A stretch of DNA of 43,017 bases from Sheuella sp. (GTDB lineage: Bacteria > Pseudomonadota > Gammaproteobacteria > Burkholderiales > Burkholderiaceae_B). Shown here in pieces: positions 33,813-42,898 of this stretch. The translations under genes were made by a program, and so were the position numbers. How positions within the stretch are numbered: position 1 is the first letter of the stretch; the number at the start of each line of letters is the position of its first letter. The notes below the pieces were generated by a model, which had not been told where the DNA came from, made no database searches, and saw only the letters and a program-made list of their open reading frames with translations. The DNA lies in the NCBI GenBank assembly GCA_030650995.1, contig JAUSCY010000016.1:1-43017 (forward strand), given 5' to 3'.

Positions 33813-33973
33813 TTCATACAGAGATTGCAGATACTATCGATGCAATCTATGACTAAGCGTCTGACTCAGTTTCTGGCGAGCGGACCTAAGTATTTGAATT
33901 AAACCAGTTCCAAGCGCTGAGAGATCACCGCTTGTGACAAAAAATCTGGTACTGGTTCTAAGAAGAGGGGTGC

Positions 33974-34050
33974 TGGGGTGACTGATGGGGCTCGAACCCA
34001 CGACAACCAGAATCACAATCTGGGACTCTACCAACTGAGCTACAGCCACC
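33974..34050 (-). tRNA. tRNA-His (GTG)
   Basis: The - strand folds as a tRNA: acceptor GTGGCTG pairs with CAGTCAC (one G-T), D arm TAGCTCAGTTGGTAGAG, anticodon stem CCAGA/TCTGG around loop TTGTGAT giving anticodon GTG, and T arm with GGTTCGAGCC. The extra 5' G opposite the discriminator C, the mark of tRNA-His, is encoded, as is the 3' CCA. A TAGAAT -10-like hexamer on the - strand (34062-34067) lies just upstream and overlaps the start region of the divergent cls gene. Confidence 0.97.
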
Positions 34051-34069
34051 ACAGAACCAGAATTCTAGC

Positions 34070-35560
34070 ATGTTTAAAACACTTTTTGATTTGGATTCCA
34101 TGACCTCGTTTCAAGACCTGATTTCACATTATTGGCCCCACATCATTTTTGTTGTTTCAGCAGTTGCCACTGTGGTTGCTTCTGTGCATGCGGCGATGAC
34201 TAAAAAAGATGTCCGGGCTGCCACCGGATGGGTTGCTGTGATTTTGTTCTCACCCCTGTTCGGGGCGTTTATTTATGCATTAGCAGGAATTAACCGCATA
34301 CACAAAGCCCGGGTGACACAACAACGCACTGGAACAATCTATTCTGAAGATGTGATTGAGCACGTGCTTGTTCATGATGTTGTGCCCTATTCAGGACAAC
34401 AATTCTCTGGTCTGAAAACACTGGGTGATCACATCAGCGACTTTCGTTTGCTGGGTTGCAACACTATCGAATTACTTTCTGGCGGTGATGAAACCTATCC
34501 GGCCATGCTCAGGGAAATCGAGCAGGCCCGACACTCGATCGCACTACAGAGTTATATTTTTGATAGTGACAGGATCGGAAAAAAAATCGCACAGGCCTTG
34601 ATTGACGCTAAAAATCGTGGCGTTGAGGTGCGTGTTTTAATCGATTCGGTTGGCTCACGCTACTCGCATCCTCCGATTACAAAAATGTTGGTCAAAGGGG
34701 GCGTTAAGACTGCTTTATTTCTTCGTCCAGTGATTGGCTTGAAGCTGGTCTATGCCAATCTACGCAGCCACCGCAAACTATTGGTGATCGATGGTTTCCA
34801 TGGGTTGACGGGTGGTATGAATATCCGTGAAAGCTTTTTGAGCGAGATTGCGAAAGAGCAGGTCACGCAGGATACCCATTTCAAGGTGAGCGGTCCGGTT
34901 GCACATCAACTGATGATTAATTTTGCAATGGACTGGCAATTTACGATCCAAGAAAGACTGAGCGGAGAGCTTTGGTTTCCCAAGAAAGGCGTGGATGATT
35001 TCATCGCCAACGGCGTGCCGCTACGTTGCGTCATTTCAGGTCCTGACAACACACTGGGGAGCAATCAGAAGTTGATCATGGGCGCTTTATCACTGGCACA
35101 GAAGCATGTGCGGATTCAGTCACCTTATTTTTTACCGGATCTGTCTTTAATTGCGGTATTGGCCACGACAGCCCGCCGTGGTGTGCTGGTAGATATCGTG
35201 ATTCCCGGCGCCAACAATCTCAAGCTTGTGGATGCGGCCATGACTGCTCAGCTTGATCAGCTGATTGAGACGGGTTGCCGTATCTGGCGCTCAACAGGTA
35301 ACTTTAATCATTCCAAACTCATGACAGTCGACGGTGTCTGGTCTTTTGTCGGCTCGTCCAATCTCGACCCGCGCAGCCTAAGGCTGAATTTCGAACTTGA
35401 CCTAGAGGTCTACGACCAGGCGCTCGCCGCGCAACTTGGGCAGCGAATTGATACTGTGATTGCAAGTAGTGAACGTGTAACGTTGCGTGCGCTTAAACAA
35501 CTACCATTCTGGATACGTTTGCGTAACAAGGTTGTATGGTTAGCATCGCCCTATCTTTAA
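34070..35560 (+). CDS. cls: Cardiolipin synthase
   Basis: 496 residues. Two N-terminal membrane segments (about 22-42 and 52-72, PLD-N type) are followed by two phospholipase D domains with complete HKD motifs: H234-K236-D241 (HRKLLVID) and HSKLMTVD near 417-424 with GSSN after it. The enzyme joins phosphatidylglycerol molecules into cardiolipin at the inner membrane. The start is uncertain: ATG 34070 lies only 20 bases from the divergent tRNA-His gene; ATG 34100 is an alternative, and neither has a clear ribosome-binding site. Confidence 0.93.
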   Translation: MFKTLFDLDSMTSFQDLISHYWPHIIFVVSAVATVVASVHAAMTKKDVRAATGWVAVILFSPLFGAFIYALAGINRIHKARVTQQRTGTIYSEDVIEHVLVHDVVPYSGQQFSGLKTLGDHISDFRLLGCNTIELLSGGDETYPAMLREIEQARHSIALQSYIFDSDRIGKKIAQALIDAKNRGVEVRVLIDSVGSRYSHPPITKMLVKGGVKTALFLRPVIGLKLVYANLRSHRKLLVIDGFHGLTGGMNIRESFLSEIAKEQVTQDTHFKVSGPVAHQLMINFAMDWQFTIQERLSGELWFPKKGVDDFIANGVPLRCVISGPDNTLGSNQKLIMGALSLAQKHVRIQSPYFLPDLSLIAVLATTARRGVLVDIVIPGANNLKLVDAAMTAQLDQLIETGCRIWRSTGNFNHSKLMTVDGVWSFVGSSNLDPRSLRLNFELDLEVYDQALAAQLGQRIDTVIASSERVTLRALKQLPFWIRLRNKVVWLASPYL

Positions 35561-35581
35561 GTGCAGTCTGTATCAACTCAT

Positions 35582-36649
35582 TCAGGTCTGATCGTGACTA
35601 AAAACCAGGCAGACAGGACTGCCGCAGGAAACGGCTTCTCCCGTTGACAGAAATGGGTCGTCCGGATGCTCTGGATCCAGTGCGACTGGCACCATTGTGT
35701 CGCTCTCCTCATTTAACATCCATATCACTTTCTGATTGGGCGAAAGCGTGCAAAATCTGGGAGTTTTTCCCTGCGTAGGTTGTGCGCGCACAAAGCGGAT
35801 CCGATTATTTTTCGGATCAATGGCAAATACCGCCAGGCTGTCATCGCCCCGATTGGACACAAATAACCAGCGTCCATTGGGATGTACAAAAATTGCTGCG
35901 GCGCGATTATCTCCCGTATAGGTGTCAGGCAAGGCGCTCAATAGCTGTGCAGGAGTAAGTGCTCCTGTTATTGCGTCGAATTTGTAGGCGGTCACAGTGG
36001 AGTCGAGCTCGTTTGCAACATAGGCCATCGCTTGTGTGGGATGAAACGCGATATGACGAGGGCCTGCTGTCTCGCGCGTCAAAACAGACCGTTGGGTAGT
36101 TGGTGTCAGAGTTCCGTGCTCAAATCTGAAACTGAAAATGCGGTTGAGTCCCTTGTCTGGTACGACGACAAAACGTCCGGAAGGATCAAAAGGATTGAAA
36201 TGCGGCTTGCCGAGCGCTTGCTCAACGCGATGCGGTCCGGGTGTGCCAGACAGCACCTCTAATTGTCTGACTTGATCGAGCGTGCCATCCGGCTTGACTG
36301 GTAATACGGCCAGTGCGCTGGTCCAGTGATTCGAGACGATTAGGAATTTCTCTGTCGGATCCAGTGCGAGGTGAACTGGATTTTTGCCCTCACATTGCCG
36401 TTGCTGCATCAGCTTGAGATGGCCCGTTTTTTTATCCACACTGAATGTGCTGAGGTAGTCAAGATCTCCATGTACGCAATAGAGCCTGTCACCAGCCTTG
36501 TTCAGCAGCAGGTAGGAGGGGTTGACTAACCCACCCACAATCTGGATCTGTTCAAGTTTTTGCTGGTCAGGGGAGACTGCGTACACACTAATGCCTTCTC
36601 CGCGCGCATGACGTTCGCGTGAGGTTCTGGACCCTGCATATGCAAACAT
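35582..36649 (-). CDS. Lactonase-family seven-bladed beta-propeller protein
   Basis: 355 residues with repeating beta-propeller blades of the lactonase/YbhE (6-phosphogluconolactonase) family: NPSYLLLNKAGDRLYCVHG, NPVHLALDPTEKFLIVSNHW, HFNPFDPSGRFVVVPDKG, GPRHIAFHPTQAMAYVANEL and IFVHPNGRWLFVSNRGDDS. No signal peptide, so cytosolic. Family members hydrolyse 6-phosphogluconolactone or other sugar lactones. It begins 2 bases after the solute-binding protein gene and so is in one transcription unit, perhaps for sugar-acid use. Confidence 0.85.
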   Translation of the reverse strand: MFAYAGSRTSRERHARGEGISVYAVSPDQQKLEQIQIVGGLVNPSYLLLNKAGDRLYCVHGDLDYLSTFSVDKKTGHLKLMQQRQCEGKNPVHLALDPTEKFLIVSNHWTSALAVLPVKPDGTLDQVRQLEVLSGTPGPHRVEQALGKPHFNPFDPSGRFVVVPDKGLNRIFSFRFEHGTLTPTTQRSVLTRETAGPRHIAFHPTQAMAYVANELDSTVTAYKFDAITGALTPAQLLSALPDTYTGDNRAAAIFVHPNGRWLFVSNRGDDSLAVFAIDPKNNRIRFVRAQPTQGKTPRFCTLSPNQKVIWMLNEESDTMVPVALDPEHPDDPFLSTGEAVSCGSPVCLVFSHDQT

Positions 36650-36651
36650 GA

Positions 36652-37614
36652 TTATTGAACGCTTAACGGGTCAACGGCTGGATCGGCCGCAGGCGCAACA
36701 CCTGCCCCTTGTATGCCGTGTTTTGTCATGGACGCTTGAACAAATCCTTTGGCTTTCATCTCTTCTACAAAAGTACGCAGCAATAGCGCTGCCTCAGAAC
36801 CTCGGTCTTTGGGTACGCCCATCGCCTGACGGATCACCATGAAACGATCATTGAGCATTCTTACGCCTTTAACATCACGGGTGTCGGCTTGCAGTTGTTG
36901 TTTGACGCCTGCCGCGACTTCAAAACCATCTTTCAGAAAAGTCGAAACAACAGCTTGCGAAGAGGGCGCGCGTTCGATCTGCGCTTGCTTGATATGACGC
37001 GTTAAAAACAAGTCGTAAGCACTGCCTTTACCTACAACGATGCGATTGGCGGACACATCAACCTGTGCATTATTTGTAATCGGAGACTCGTCTCGAACCA
37101 GGTAATAGCCTTCTATTAGTACATAAGCTTCGGTGAAGGCGATTTCTTTGCCCCGCTCTGGATCCACTGCAAAAAAACCAATATCAGCGCGTCCTGACTC
37201 AACGGTCGCTACGGATTTACCAGCCGTTTCATTCACAATCAGTTCAACAGGTACACCCAAACGTTTGCCAAGTTCGAAGGCGAGGTCAATGGATATGCCG
37301 AAAGGTTTGCCATCTTTGTCCAGATTGGCCAATACAGGGTTACCAACGTTGAGTGAGGCGCGCAGCACACCGGTTGGTGCGAAGGCTTTCAGGATTTCTT
37401 CTGGTTGCATGGCGTAAGTCCCGGAATTGTTATTTTGAGTGTATTGAGCGGTTGCCTGACCCCCACATACCAACATGGCAATCAATAGGCTGAGTGGTGC
37501 TAGATATGGAATATGGATTAAGTATTCCCTGAGAATAAGCCTGGTTGCAAGCCCGCTGGTTAAAGACTGGGCATTTAGCAAGCGAGAGTACCTTGTCAGC
37601 GAGATACGCAACAA
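36652..37614 (-). CDS. ABC-type solute-binding protein, amino-acid (family 3) type
   Basis: 320 residues. An unusually long 35-residue region precedes the hydrophobic signal core (PYLAPLSLLIAMLVCGG) with a likely cut near ATAQ. The mature part is a family 3 binding fold: LRASLNVGNPVLANLDKDGKPFGISIDLAFELGKRLGV and VATVESGRADIGFFAVDPERGKEIAFTEAY, which form the ligand cleft of amino-acid binders. No permease genes are adjacent. It leads a two-gene unit with the lactonase. A shorter N-terminus from a non-ATG start is possible. Confidence 0.85.
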   Translation of the reverse strand: MLRISLTRYSRLLNAQSLTSGLATRLILREYLIHIPYLAPLSLLIAMLVCGGQATAQYTQNNNSGTYAMQPEEILKAFAPTGVLRASLNVGNPVLANLDKDGKPFGISIDLAFELGKRLGVPVELIVNETAGKSVATVESGRADIGFFAVDPERGKEIAFTEAYVLIEGYYLVRDESPITNNAQVDVSANRIVVGKGSAYDLFLTRHIKQAQIERAPSSQAVVSTFLKDGFEVAAGVKQQLQADTRDVKGVRMLNDRFMVIRQAMGVPKDRGSEAALLLRTFVEEMKAKGFVQASMTKHGIQGAGVAPAADPAVDPLSVQ

Positions 37615-37659
37615 GTTTTGAATACTAAGTTTTTCTGCGTTACTTGATTGGCGCTCGCT

Positions 37660-37665
37660 TATAAT
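37660..37665 (+). promoter_or_regulatory. Possible -10 box for the PpiC-type isomerase gene
   Basis: A TATAAT hexamer lies 31 bases before the isomerase start in the 82-base gap between divergent genes. No good -35 hexamer is at the usual spacing, so the assignment rests on the -10 match alone. Confidence 0.35.
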
Positions 37666-37696
37666 TTATTAACCTTTAAATGGATCTTTCCCCTAA

Positions 37697-38503
37697 ATGA
37701 TGAATCAACGCGCTGTTAAAAAAGGTTTTGTTGCGGCTTTTCTCATGACTTGCTGCGCACTGACTTTTGCACAAACCAAACCCGCTGGTTCGATGGCGAG
37801 CGTCAATGGTGTTGCTATCCCAGAAGCCCTACTGACTCAGAACGTCAATGCCAATCTTGCCCAGGGACAGAAAGACTCTCCTGAATTACGGCAGGTGATT
37901 AAAGATGAATTGATCAATCGCGAGGTGCTGGCGCAAGAGTCTGCTCGCCTGGGATTGGATAAAACGCCTGACGCACAAGCTCAATGGGCGCAGGTGCGTC
38001 AGACGTTCATGGTTGAGTTGCTGCTAAATGATTTGATAAAGCGCAATCCGATTTCGGATGCTGAGGTCAAGGCTGAGTTTGACCGTCAGATTGCTGCGAT
38101 GAGCGATTCACAACAGTACAAGATCGGTCTGATTGTGTTGCCAACCGAGGAGGTTGCGAAAACTGTGCTCGCCCGTTTGCGCAAGGGTGAGAATTTTGCC
38201 AAGCTTGCCGGCGAGCAGTCGATCGATCCGAGTAAAAAGGACGGCGGTAATGTGGGTTGGGTGTTGCCGGGACAGATTTTGCCGGCGATTTCCAATGTCA
38301 TGGTGAATTTGAACAAGGGCAGCCTGGTCGCCGCACCGATACAGACACCGGCTGGCTGGAATATCATCAAACTCGAAGATAAACGCCCCTTCAAGGCACC
38401 GACGTTTGAAGAAGCTAAAAACGAAACCCGTCAGATGCTGGCTCAGAAACAGCGTTTTGAATACGTGAAAAAACTGCGTGAAGCAGCAAAGGTCGCGCAG
38501 TAG
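37697..38503 (+). CDS. Periplasmic PpiC/SurA-type peptidyl-prolyl isomerase
   Basis: 268 residues. A signal peptide ends at TFAQ. A SurA-N-like helical region (about 35-120) is followed by a parvulin rotamase domain at about 138-235, visible as YKIGLIVLPTEEVAKTVLARL, FAKLAGEQSIDPSKKDGGNVGW and PIQTPAGWNIIKLEDKRP. It assists folding of exported proteins in the periplasm. The two adjacent ATG codons at 37697 and 37700 are both possible starts. Confidence 0.9.
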   Translation: MMNQRAVKKGFVAAFLMTCCALTFAQTKPAGSMASVNGVAIPEALLTQNVNANLAQGQKDSPELRQVIKDELINREVLAQESARLGLDKTPDAQAQWAQVRQTFMVELLLNDLIKRNPISDAEVKAEFDRQIAAMSDSQQYKIGLIVLPTEEVAKTVLARLRKGENFAKLAGEQSIDPSKKDGGNVGWVLPGQILPAISNVMVNLNKGSLVAAPIQTPAGWNIIKLEDKRPFKAPTFEEAKNETRQMLAQKQRFEYVKKLREAAKVAQ

Positions 38504-38530
38504 TTGTTTTTTGTGTGAGGTCGCTACAAG

Positions 38531-38551
38531 TTGCCCGGTTCATCCGGGTAA
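38531..38551. repeat. GC-rich hairpin between isomerase gene and tRNA-Arg
   Basis: TTGCCCGG (38531-38538) pairs with CCGGGTAA (38544-38551), one G-T pair, around a 5-base loop. It lies between the end of the isomerase gene (+) and the 3' end of tRNA-Arg (-). No T-tract follows on either side, so it may be a weak or factor-assisted terminator for one or both. Confidence 0.4.
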
Positions 38552-38572
38552 TTGCCGGCATGATGGATGGGG

Positions 38573-38649
<77 letters not shown>

Positions 38650-38767
38650 AACGGTCGTCATTCTAACCCGACTGGAAGGGTGAATTTGCTCACTTTCGGA
38701 TTTGTATGCCGATCGGCTCCTGATTTTACTCAAGCAAGCTCGTTGGGTTCCGTTGTATCGTGTGGGT

Positions 38768-39394
38768 ATGTCACAACTATTTGTCGTTCATCCAGATAAT
38801 CCTCAACCGCGCTTGATCAAGCAGGCAGCTGAATTGATCCAGGCAGGTAAGCTTGTTGCTGTGCCGACCGATTCCAGTTACGCCGTTGTCTCGCGTCTGG
38901 ATGACAAAGCCGCAGCAGATGGTTTGCGTCGACTGCGTGGGCTTGATGAGCGCCACCATTTAACGGTATTGTGTCGCGACCTGGCTGCGATTAGCCATTT
39001 TGCCAAGGTTGATAATGCCCAGTACCGACTGCTTAAACACGCGACTCCCGGGCCCTGGACTTTTATTCTTGAGGCATCGCGTGAGGTGCCACGCAGGGTT
39101 TCACACCCCTCTCGTAAGACGATAGGTATTCGAGTTCCCGCGCATCCTGTCACACTTGCTTTATTGGAAGCTGCCGATACGCCTCTGCTGTCGACCACCC
39201 TCATCCCTGAGAATGAGGATGAGCCACTCAATGATCCGGAAATGATTCGGGAACGTTATCAACACGTACTGGCAGCAGTGATTGATGCAGGACCCTGTTT
39301 GCTGGATCCCACTACCGTGATTGATTTGACGGGCGCCGTGCCCGAGGTCATGCGCCGTGGAAGAGGCGACCCTGTTTTGCTGGGACTGAGTTAA
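38768..39394 (+). CDS. YciO/Sua5/YrdC-family protein
   Basis: 208 residues from ATG 38768; the frame is open further upstream but the family starts at MSQLFVVHPDNPQPRLI. The KxR-SxN-type nucleotide/RNA fold is shown by VAVPTDSSYAVVSRLDDKAA, RRLRGLDERHHLTVLCRDL, PGPWTFILEASREVPRRV and KTIGIRVPAHPVTLALLE. It belongs to the YciO branch related to threonylcarbamoyl-AMP synthase; whether it makes t6A precursor is unresolved for YciO. It precedes the site-2 protease gene by 19 bases. Confidence 0.88.
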   Translation: MSQLFVVHPDNPQPRLIKQAAELIQAGKLVAVPTDSSYAVVSRLDDKAAADGLRRLRGLDERHHLTVLCRDLAAISHFAKVDNAQYRLLKHATPGPWTFILEASREVPRRVSHPSRKTIGIRVPAHPVTLALLEAADTPLLSTTLIPENEDEPLNDPEMIRERYQHVLAAVIDAGPCLLDPTTVIDLTGAVPEVMRRGRGDPVLLGLS

Positions 39395-39413
39395 TACCGC
39401 TTATTATTCACAC

Positions 39414-40061
39414 ATGACTGATATTCTCAATTCCTTAGCGCTTTATTCTTTTCCTGTGGTGTTTGCAATCACCCTGCATGAGGCGGCACATGGCTATGTT
39501 GCGCGCATGTTTGGTGACCCCACCGCGACCCTGGCTGGACGGGTCACGCTCAATCCCTTGCGTCATATCGACCCGATAGGGACAATTGCCGTTCCGATAG
39601 GTATTCTGGTTGCCTCGAGCGTCCTGGGTGGCGCACCGATGCTATTTGGCTGGGCAAAGCCAGTCCCCGTAGATTTCAGTCGCCTGCGTCAGCCAAAAAA
39701 GGATATGTTGTGGGTCGCGTTAGCGGGCCCAGGATCTAATCTGTTGCAGGCTATTGCCTGGGCGCTGTGTTTCCGGGTATTGATCCAGGGTGCTAGTCCA
39801 GAGGATTTCTGGGTTCAAATGTGTCGGGCAGGGGTAAATATAAACTTAGTCCTCATGTTTTTGAACCTGTTGCCAATTCTGCCCTTAGATGGTGGGCGTG
39901 TCCTTTTCAGTCTGCTTCCCAATAGATTTGCATGGGAATATGGCAAAAGCGAGCGCTATGGCATGCTAATTGTGATTGCATTGCTGGCGACCGGGATTCT
40001 TTCTATCATTCTGGACCCGTTATTAGAGATCGGATACGCTTTTATACGTCTTTTTCTCTAG
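39414..40061 (+). CDS. Site-2 protease family (M50) membrane zinc metalloprotease
   Basis: 215 residues with about five to six membrane segments. The zinc site HEAAH is at 22-26 and the second metal motif NLLPILPLDGG is at 151-161 with the Asp ligand D159. No PDZ domain is present, so it is the short, compact S2P subgroup that cuts membrane-anchored substrates, rather than RseP. It is part of a housekeeping block with yciO and dapA; substrate unknown. Confidence 0.9.
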   Translation: MTDILNSLALYSFPVVFAITLHEAAHGYVARMFGDPTATLAGRVTLNPLRHIDPIGTIAVPIGILVASSVLGGAPMLFGWAKPVPVDFSRLRQPKKDMLWVALAGPGSNLLQAIAWALCFRVLIQGASPEDFWVQMCRAGVNINLVLMFLNLLPILPLDGGRVLFSLLPNRFAWEYGKSERYGMLIVIALLATGILSIILDPLLEIGYAFIRLFL

Positions 40062-40193
40062 ATGAAAGGCCGACTTGGCCCAAAAAAGTGTCAAGTCGTT
40101 TCAACTCGCGTTATTTCATCCGCAATCCGTTAAACTTGCGGCTTATTTAATCTTGGTGCAATTGCGCCTTTACAAGCGTTCTGGATCCACTTT

Positions 40194-41102
40194 ATGGCAT
40201 CGTCGATATCAACTTCCCAAGGACCCCGTTTTCAGGGGAGTATGGTTGCGCTTATTACACCTATGCATCCGGATGGCAGTCTTGATCTGGAGAGCTATCG
40301 CTCTTTGATCGACTGGCATGCTGCAGAAGGTACCGATGCACTGGTGGTGGTTGGCACTTCTGGTGAGTCGCCAACGGTCAATGTCGATGAGCATGCAGAG
40401 CTGATCCGTGTCGCGGTTGAGCATGTCGCTGGCAGGATGCCCGTTATTGCAGGTGTCGGTGCAAACTCCACCAGCGAAGCAATCCATCTTGCGCAACACG
40501 CCCGCAGCGTAGGCGCCCAGGCGGGTTTGTCTGTGGTGCCTTATTACAATAAGCCCTCGCAGGAGGGGATGTATCAGCACTTCAAAAAGATCCAGGAGTC
40601 GGTGGATCTTCCAACGATCCTCTATAACGTTCCTGGCCGCACGGTTGCAGACCTATCACACGAAACTGTTCTGCGTCTGGCTCAGGTGCCCGGCATAGTA
40701 GGTATCAAGGATGCGACGGGCGACATTGGCCGTGGTGCACTGCTCATCCGTGATGTGCCCGAGCACTTTCTTGTGTTGAGTGGTGATGATGCGACTGCTC
40801 CAGCGCTGATTCTTCTCGGCGGAGCTGGCAATATTTCAGTCACCGCTAATATCGCGCCTCGCGCAATGCATGACCTCTGCGCAGCCGCCTTGGCTGGCGA
40901 TGTAAAGGGTGTGCGTAAAATGAATAATCTGCTGGGACCGCTGAACAAACTGTTGTTTGTTGAAGGCAATCCGGTTCCGGTTAAATGGGCTCTGGCCCAG
41001 ATGGGACGTGCCAAATCTGGCATTCGTCTTCCTCTGGTCGAGCTTAGTGCTCAGTTTCACGCGCCCTTGCGTGCAGCAATGGTTCAGGCGGGGTTGCTCT
41101 GA
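40194..41102 (+). CDS. dapA: 4-hydroxy-tetrahydrodipicolinate synthase
   Basis: 302 residues of the DapA TIM-barrel family. GTSGES at 54-59 carries the pyruvate/proton relay Thr, [14 protein letters not shown] at 117-130 the second Tyr, YNVPGRT at 144-150 the catalytic Tyr 144 and the substrate-binding Arg 149, and IKDATGD at 171-177 the Schiff-base Lys 172. It condenses pyruvate with aspartate semialdehyde, the first step of lysine and diaminopimelate synthesis. bamC follows after one base, as in other Burkholderiales. Confidence 0.95.
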   Translation: MASSISTSQGPRFQGSMVALITPMHPDGSLDLESYRSLIDWHAAEGTDALVVVGTSGESPTVNVDEHAELIRVAVEHVAGRMPVIAGVGANSTSEAIHLAQHARSVGAQAGLSVVPYYNKPSQEGMYQHFKKIQESVDLPTILYNVPGRTVADLSHETVLRLAQVPGIVGIKDATGDIGRGALLIRDVPEHFLVLSGDDATAPALILLGGAGNISVTANIAPRAMHDLCAAALAGDVKGVRKMNNLLGPLNKLLFVEGNPVPVKWALAQMGRAKSGIRLPLVELSAQFHAPLRAAMVQAGLL

Positions 41103-41103
41103 T

Positions 41104-42246
41104 ATGAAAAGTTTTACGAGTCGAAAGACTGTTTTGGTTGCAGGATTATTGTCGTCGGTTTTGGTGCTTCAGGGTTGCGCGGGTTTTCGCAACATGCTCA
41201 ACGGAGATGACTCTGTTGATTATAAAAGCGTTGTTCGCACGGATCCTTTGAGTATTCCGCCTGATTTGACTCAGGCTTCGAGTGATCCTCGCTATCGTGC
41301 GCCTGCATCAGGTTCAACGACTTACTCCCAGTTCCAGCAGGCAGGCCAGGCGAGTGCCAAGGGCGTGTCTTCCGCTCAATCCGCTGTACTGCCAACGCGT
41401 CCTGATATGCGTGTCGTGAGAGATGGAGATTTGCGCTGGCTTGTTGTGGATATGTCGCCAGACAAGGTTTTCTCACTCACCGCAGATTTCTGGGTTGAAT
41501 CAGGATTTTCGCTGGACGTGACTGATCCCAAGGCCGGTTTGATGATTACAAACTGGGCAGAAAACCGTGCAAAGATTCCAGAGAGTTTTATCCGGGATAT
41601 GCTGGGCAAGGTGCTCGACGGTATGTGGGATAGCGGTACACGGGACAAATTCCGTACCCGTATTGAACGCGCAGCCAACAACCGCACTGAAATTTATATC
41701 TCGCACCAGCATATGGAGGAAAAAAATTACAGTACTCAAGGTCAGGTTGACGTCCGCTGGATGAATGGCAAAGAAGATCCAGGTCTGAACGCTGCCATGA
41801 TTGCACGCCTGATGGTTTTCCTTGGCGAAGATGTCGACGGTGCCCGTAAGAAAATGGGTCAGGCTCAAGCTTCCAAACAAGATGCTGCAGTGACTACACC
41901 TGATGGTGATAAGAGTGCCTTGTTGATTGCGGAGTCATTTGATCGTGCGTGGCGCCGTGTGGGTGTGGCGCTCGACTCGGGTAATTTTGCAGTGGATGAT
42001 CGGGATCGTGCCGCGGGAGATTTCTATGTCCGTTACGTTGACACCGATACGGGTATGAAGCGTGAAGATCCTGGTTTCTTTAGCAGACTCTTTGGTGCCA
42101 AGGATCCTGCTAAGGCTCCAACTTATCGCCTGCACTTGACAGAGCAGGGAGCTAAGACTGAGGTCACAGTGTTTGACGCAGATGGTAAGCGTGATACAAG
42201 CCCGACTGCCCAGCGTATTCTGAGTGTGTTGTCAGGTAAGTTGTAA
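41104..42246 (+). CDS. bamC: BamC outer-membrane assembly lipoprotein
   Basis: 380 residues from ATG 41104 (a longer frame overlapping dapA is not real). The signal ends in a lipobox (VLQGC). The mature protein has the BamC N-terminal region VDYKSVVRTDPLSIPPDL, an unstructured Ser/Gln stretch, and two helix-grip domains (RWLVVDMSPDKVFSLTADFWVESGFSL; LLIAESFDRAWRRVGVALDSGNF). BamC is part of the BAM complex that inserts outer-membrane proteins. It is one base from the dapA stop and is closed by a strong terminator. Confidence 0.93.
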   Translation: MKSFTSRKTVLVAGLLSSVLVLQGCAGFRNMLNGDDSVDYKSVVRTDPLSIPPDLTQASSDPRYRAPASGSTTYSQFQQAGQASAKGVSSAQSAVLPTRPDMRVVRDGDLRWLVVDMSPDKVFSLTADFWVESGFSLDVTDPKAGLMITNWAENRAKIPESFIRDMLGKVLDGMWDSGTRDKFRTRIERAANNRTEIYISHQHMEEKNYSTQGQVDVRWMNGKEDPGLNAAMIARLMVFLGEDVDGARKKMGQAQASKQDAAVTTPDGDKSALLIAESFDRAWRRVGVALDSGNFAVDDRDRAAGDFYVRYVDTDTGMKREDPGFFSRLFGAKDPAKAPTYRLHLTEQGAKTEVTVFDADGKRDTSPTAQRILSVLSGKL

Positions 42247-42255
42247 GATCGTGAA

Positions 42256-42280
42256 GCAGGTCCCAGCATTGGTGACCTGC
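42256..42280 (+). repeat. Stem-loop after bamC
   Basis: GCAGGTC (42256-42262) and GACCTGC (42274-42280) can pair over an 11-base loop, 10 bases after the bamC stop. It may pause RNA polymerase or protect the transcript; the true terminator follows. Confidence 0.45.
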
Positions 42281-42297
42281 TTTGCAATCAATATGAA

Positions 42298-42338
42298 AAC
42301 AGGCCTCGTACATTTATTTGTACGGGGCCTGTTTTTTT
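42298..42338 (+). terminator. Strong intrinsic terminator after dapA-bamC
   Basis: A 14-bp stem from 42298-42311 and 42320-42333 (one G-T pair) with an 8-base A/T loop is followed by a T-tract ending at 42338. Its 5' A-run also gives termination for the converging DUF2165 gene. Confidence 0.9.
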
Positions 42339-42350
42339 GAGCGCGCCGTA

Positions 42351-42839
42351 TCAATCCTGTTCGGCTTGAGAAATAAATATCAAGTTCAAAAATAAAAGGC
42401 AGGTAATTCGAAAAGCAGGGTTTGTGGCGTTCCACTGCGAAGATTGCCAACTCGCAAACCACTCACCTGCTATCACCATAAAACCAAAGAACCAGATACC
42501 CAGACCGACAAATGTTGCGTAGTAAATTAAAGCTTTTGAGTTTTTGAATTTCAACGAATTTTTACTGTGAATCAGTAACTTCAGGCCGCCGATCAGGAAT
42601 AATAATCCAGTGATGAGTTCACAAAAAATAATCACTGCGAAAGCAAGTTGCCATATAAAAGGATTTTCAATTGCGCGGACTTTGAGCGTACTATCTGGAA
42701 AAATAGTATCCATTTTCATAGTGTGCTGAAGAAATAAATAATTTGTGTCGTAATCAATGATGTTTTGATATCCAACAAACAATGGATAACTCGCAATCAT
42801 TATGCAGATCAGTGCTTTGGTCAGTCGAAGTTCAAACAT
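42351..42839 (-). CDS. DUF2165-family small membrane protein
   Basis: 162 residues with four hydrophobic segments (about 7-25, 63-86, 104-125 and 142-158) and the DUF2165 pattern: NIIDYDTNYLFLQHTMKMD after the first span, AFAVIIFCELITGLLFLIGG, FGFMVIAGEWFASWQSSQWNA. The conserved Glu and Trp residues in the last loop are present. Function is unknown. It converges on the bamC terminator. Confidence 0.8.
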   Translation of the reverse strand: MFELRLTKALICIMIASYPLFVGYQNIIDYDTNYLFLQHTMKMDTIFPDSTLKVRAIENPFIWQLAFAVIIFCELITGLLFLIGGLKLLIHSKNSLKFKNSKALIYYATFVGLGIWFFGFMVIAGEWFASWQSSQWNATNPAFRITCLLFLNLIFISQAEQD

Positions 42840-42898
42840 GATTGGCTTGTCTCCTAAAGCGTGTTTTTATTGACGTACATAACCCTTTTGCATCATAT

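Noticed and set aside
33974..34050. tRNA-His as an integration site for a mobile element
   Set aside because: I see no integrase, no repeated tRNA 3' end and no phage-like genes on either side.
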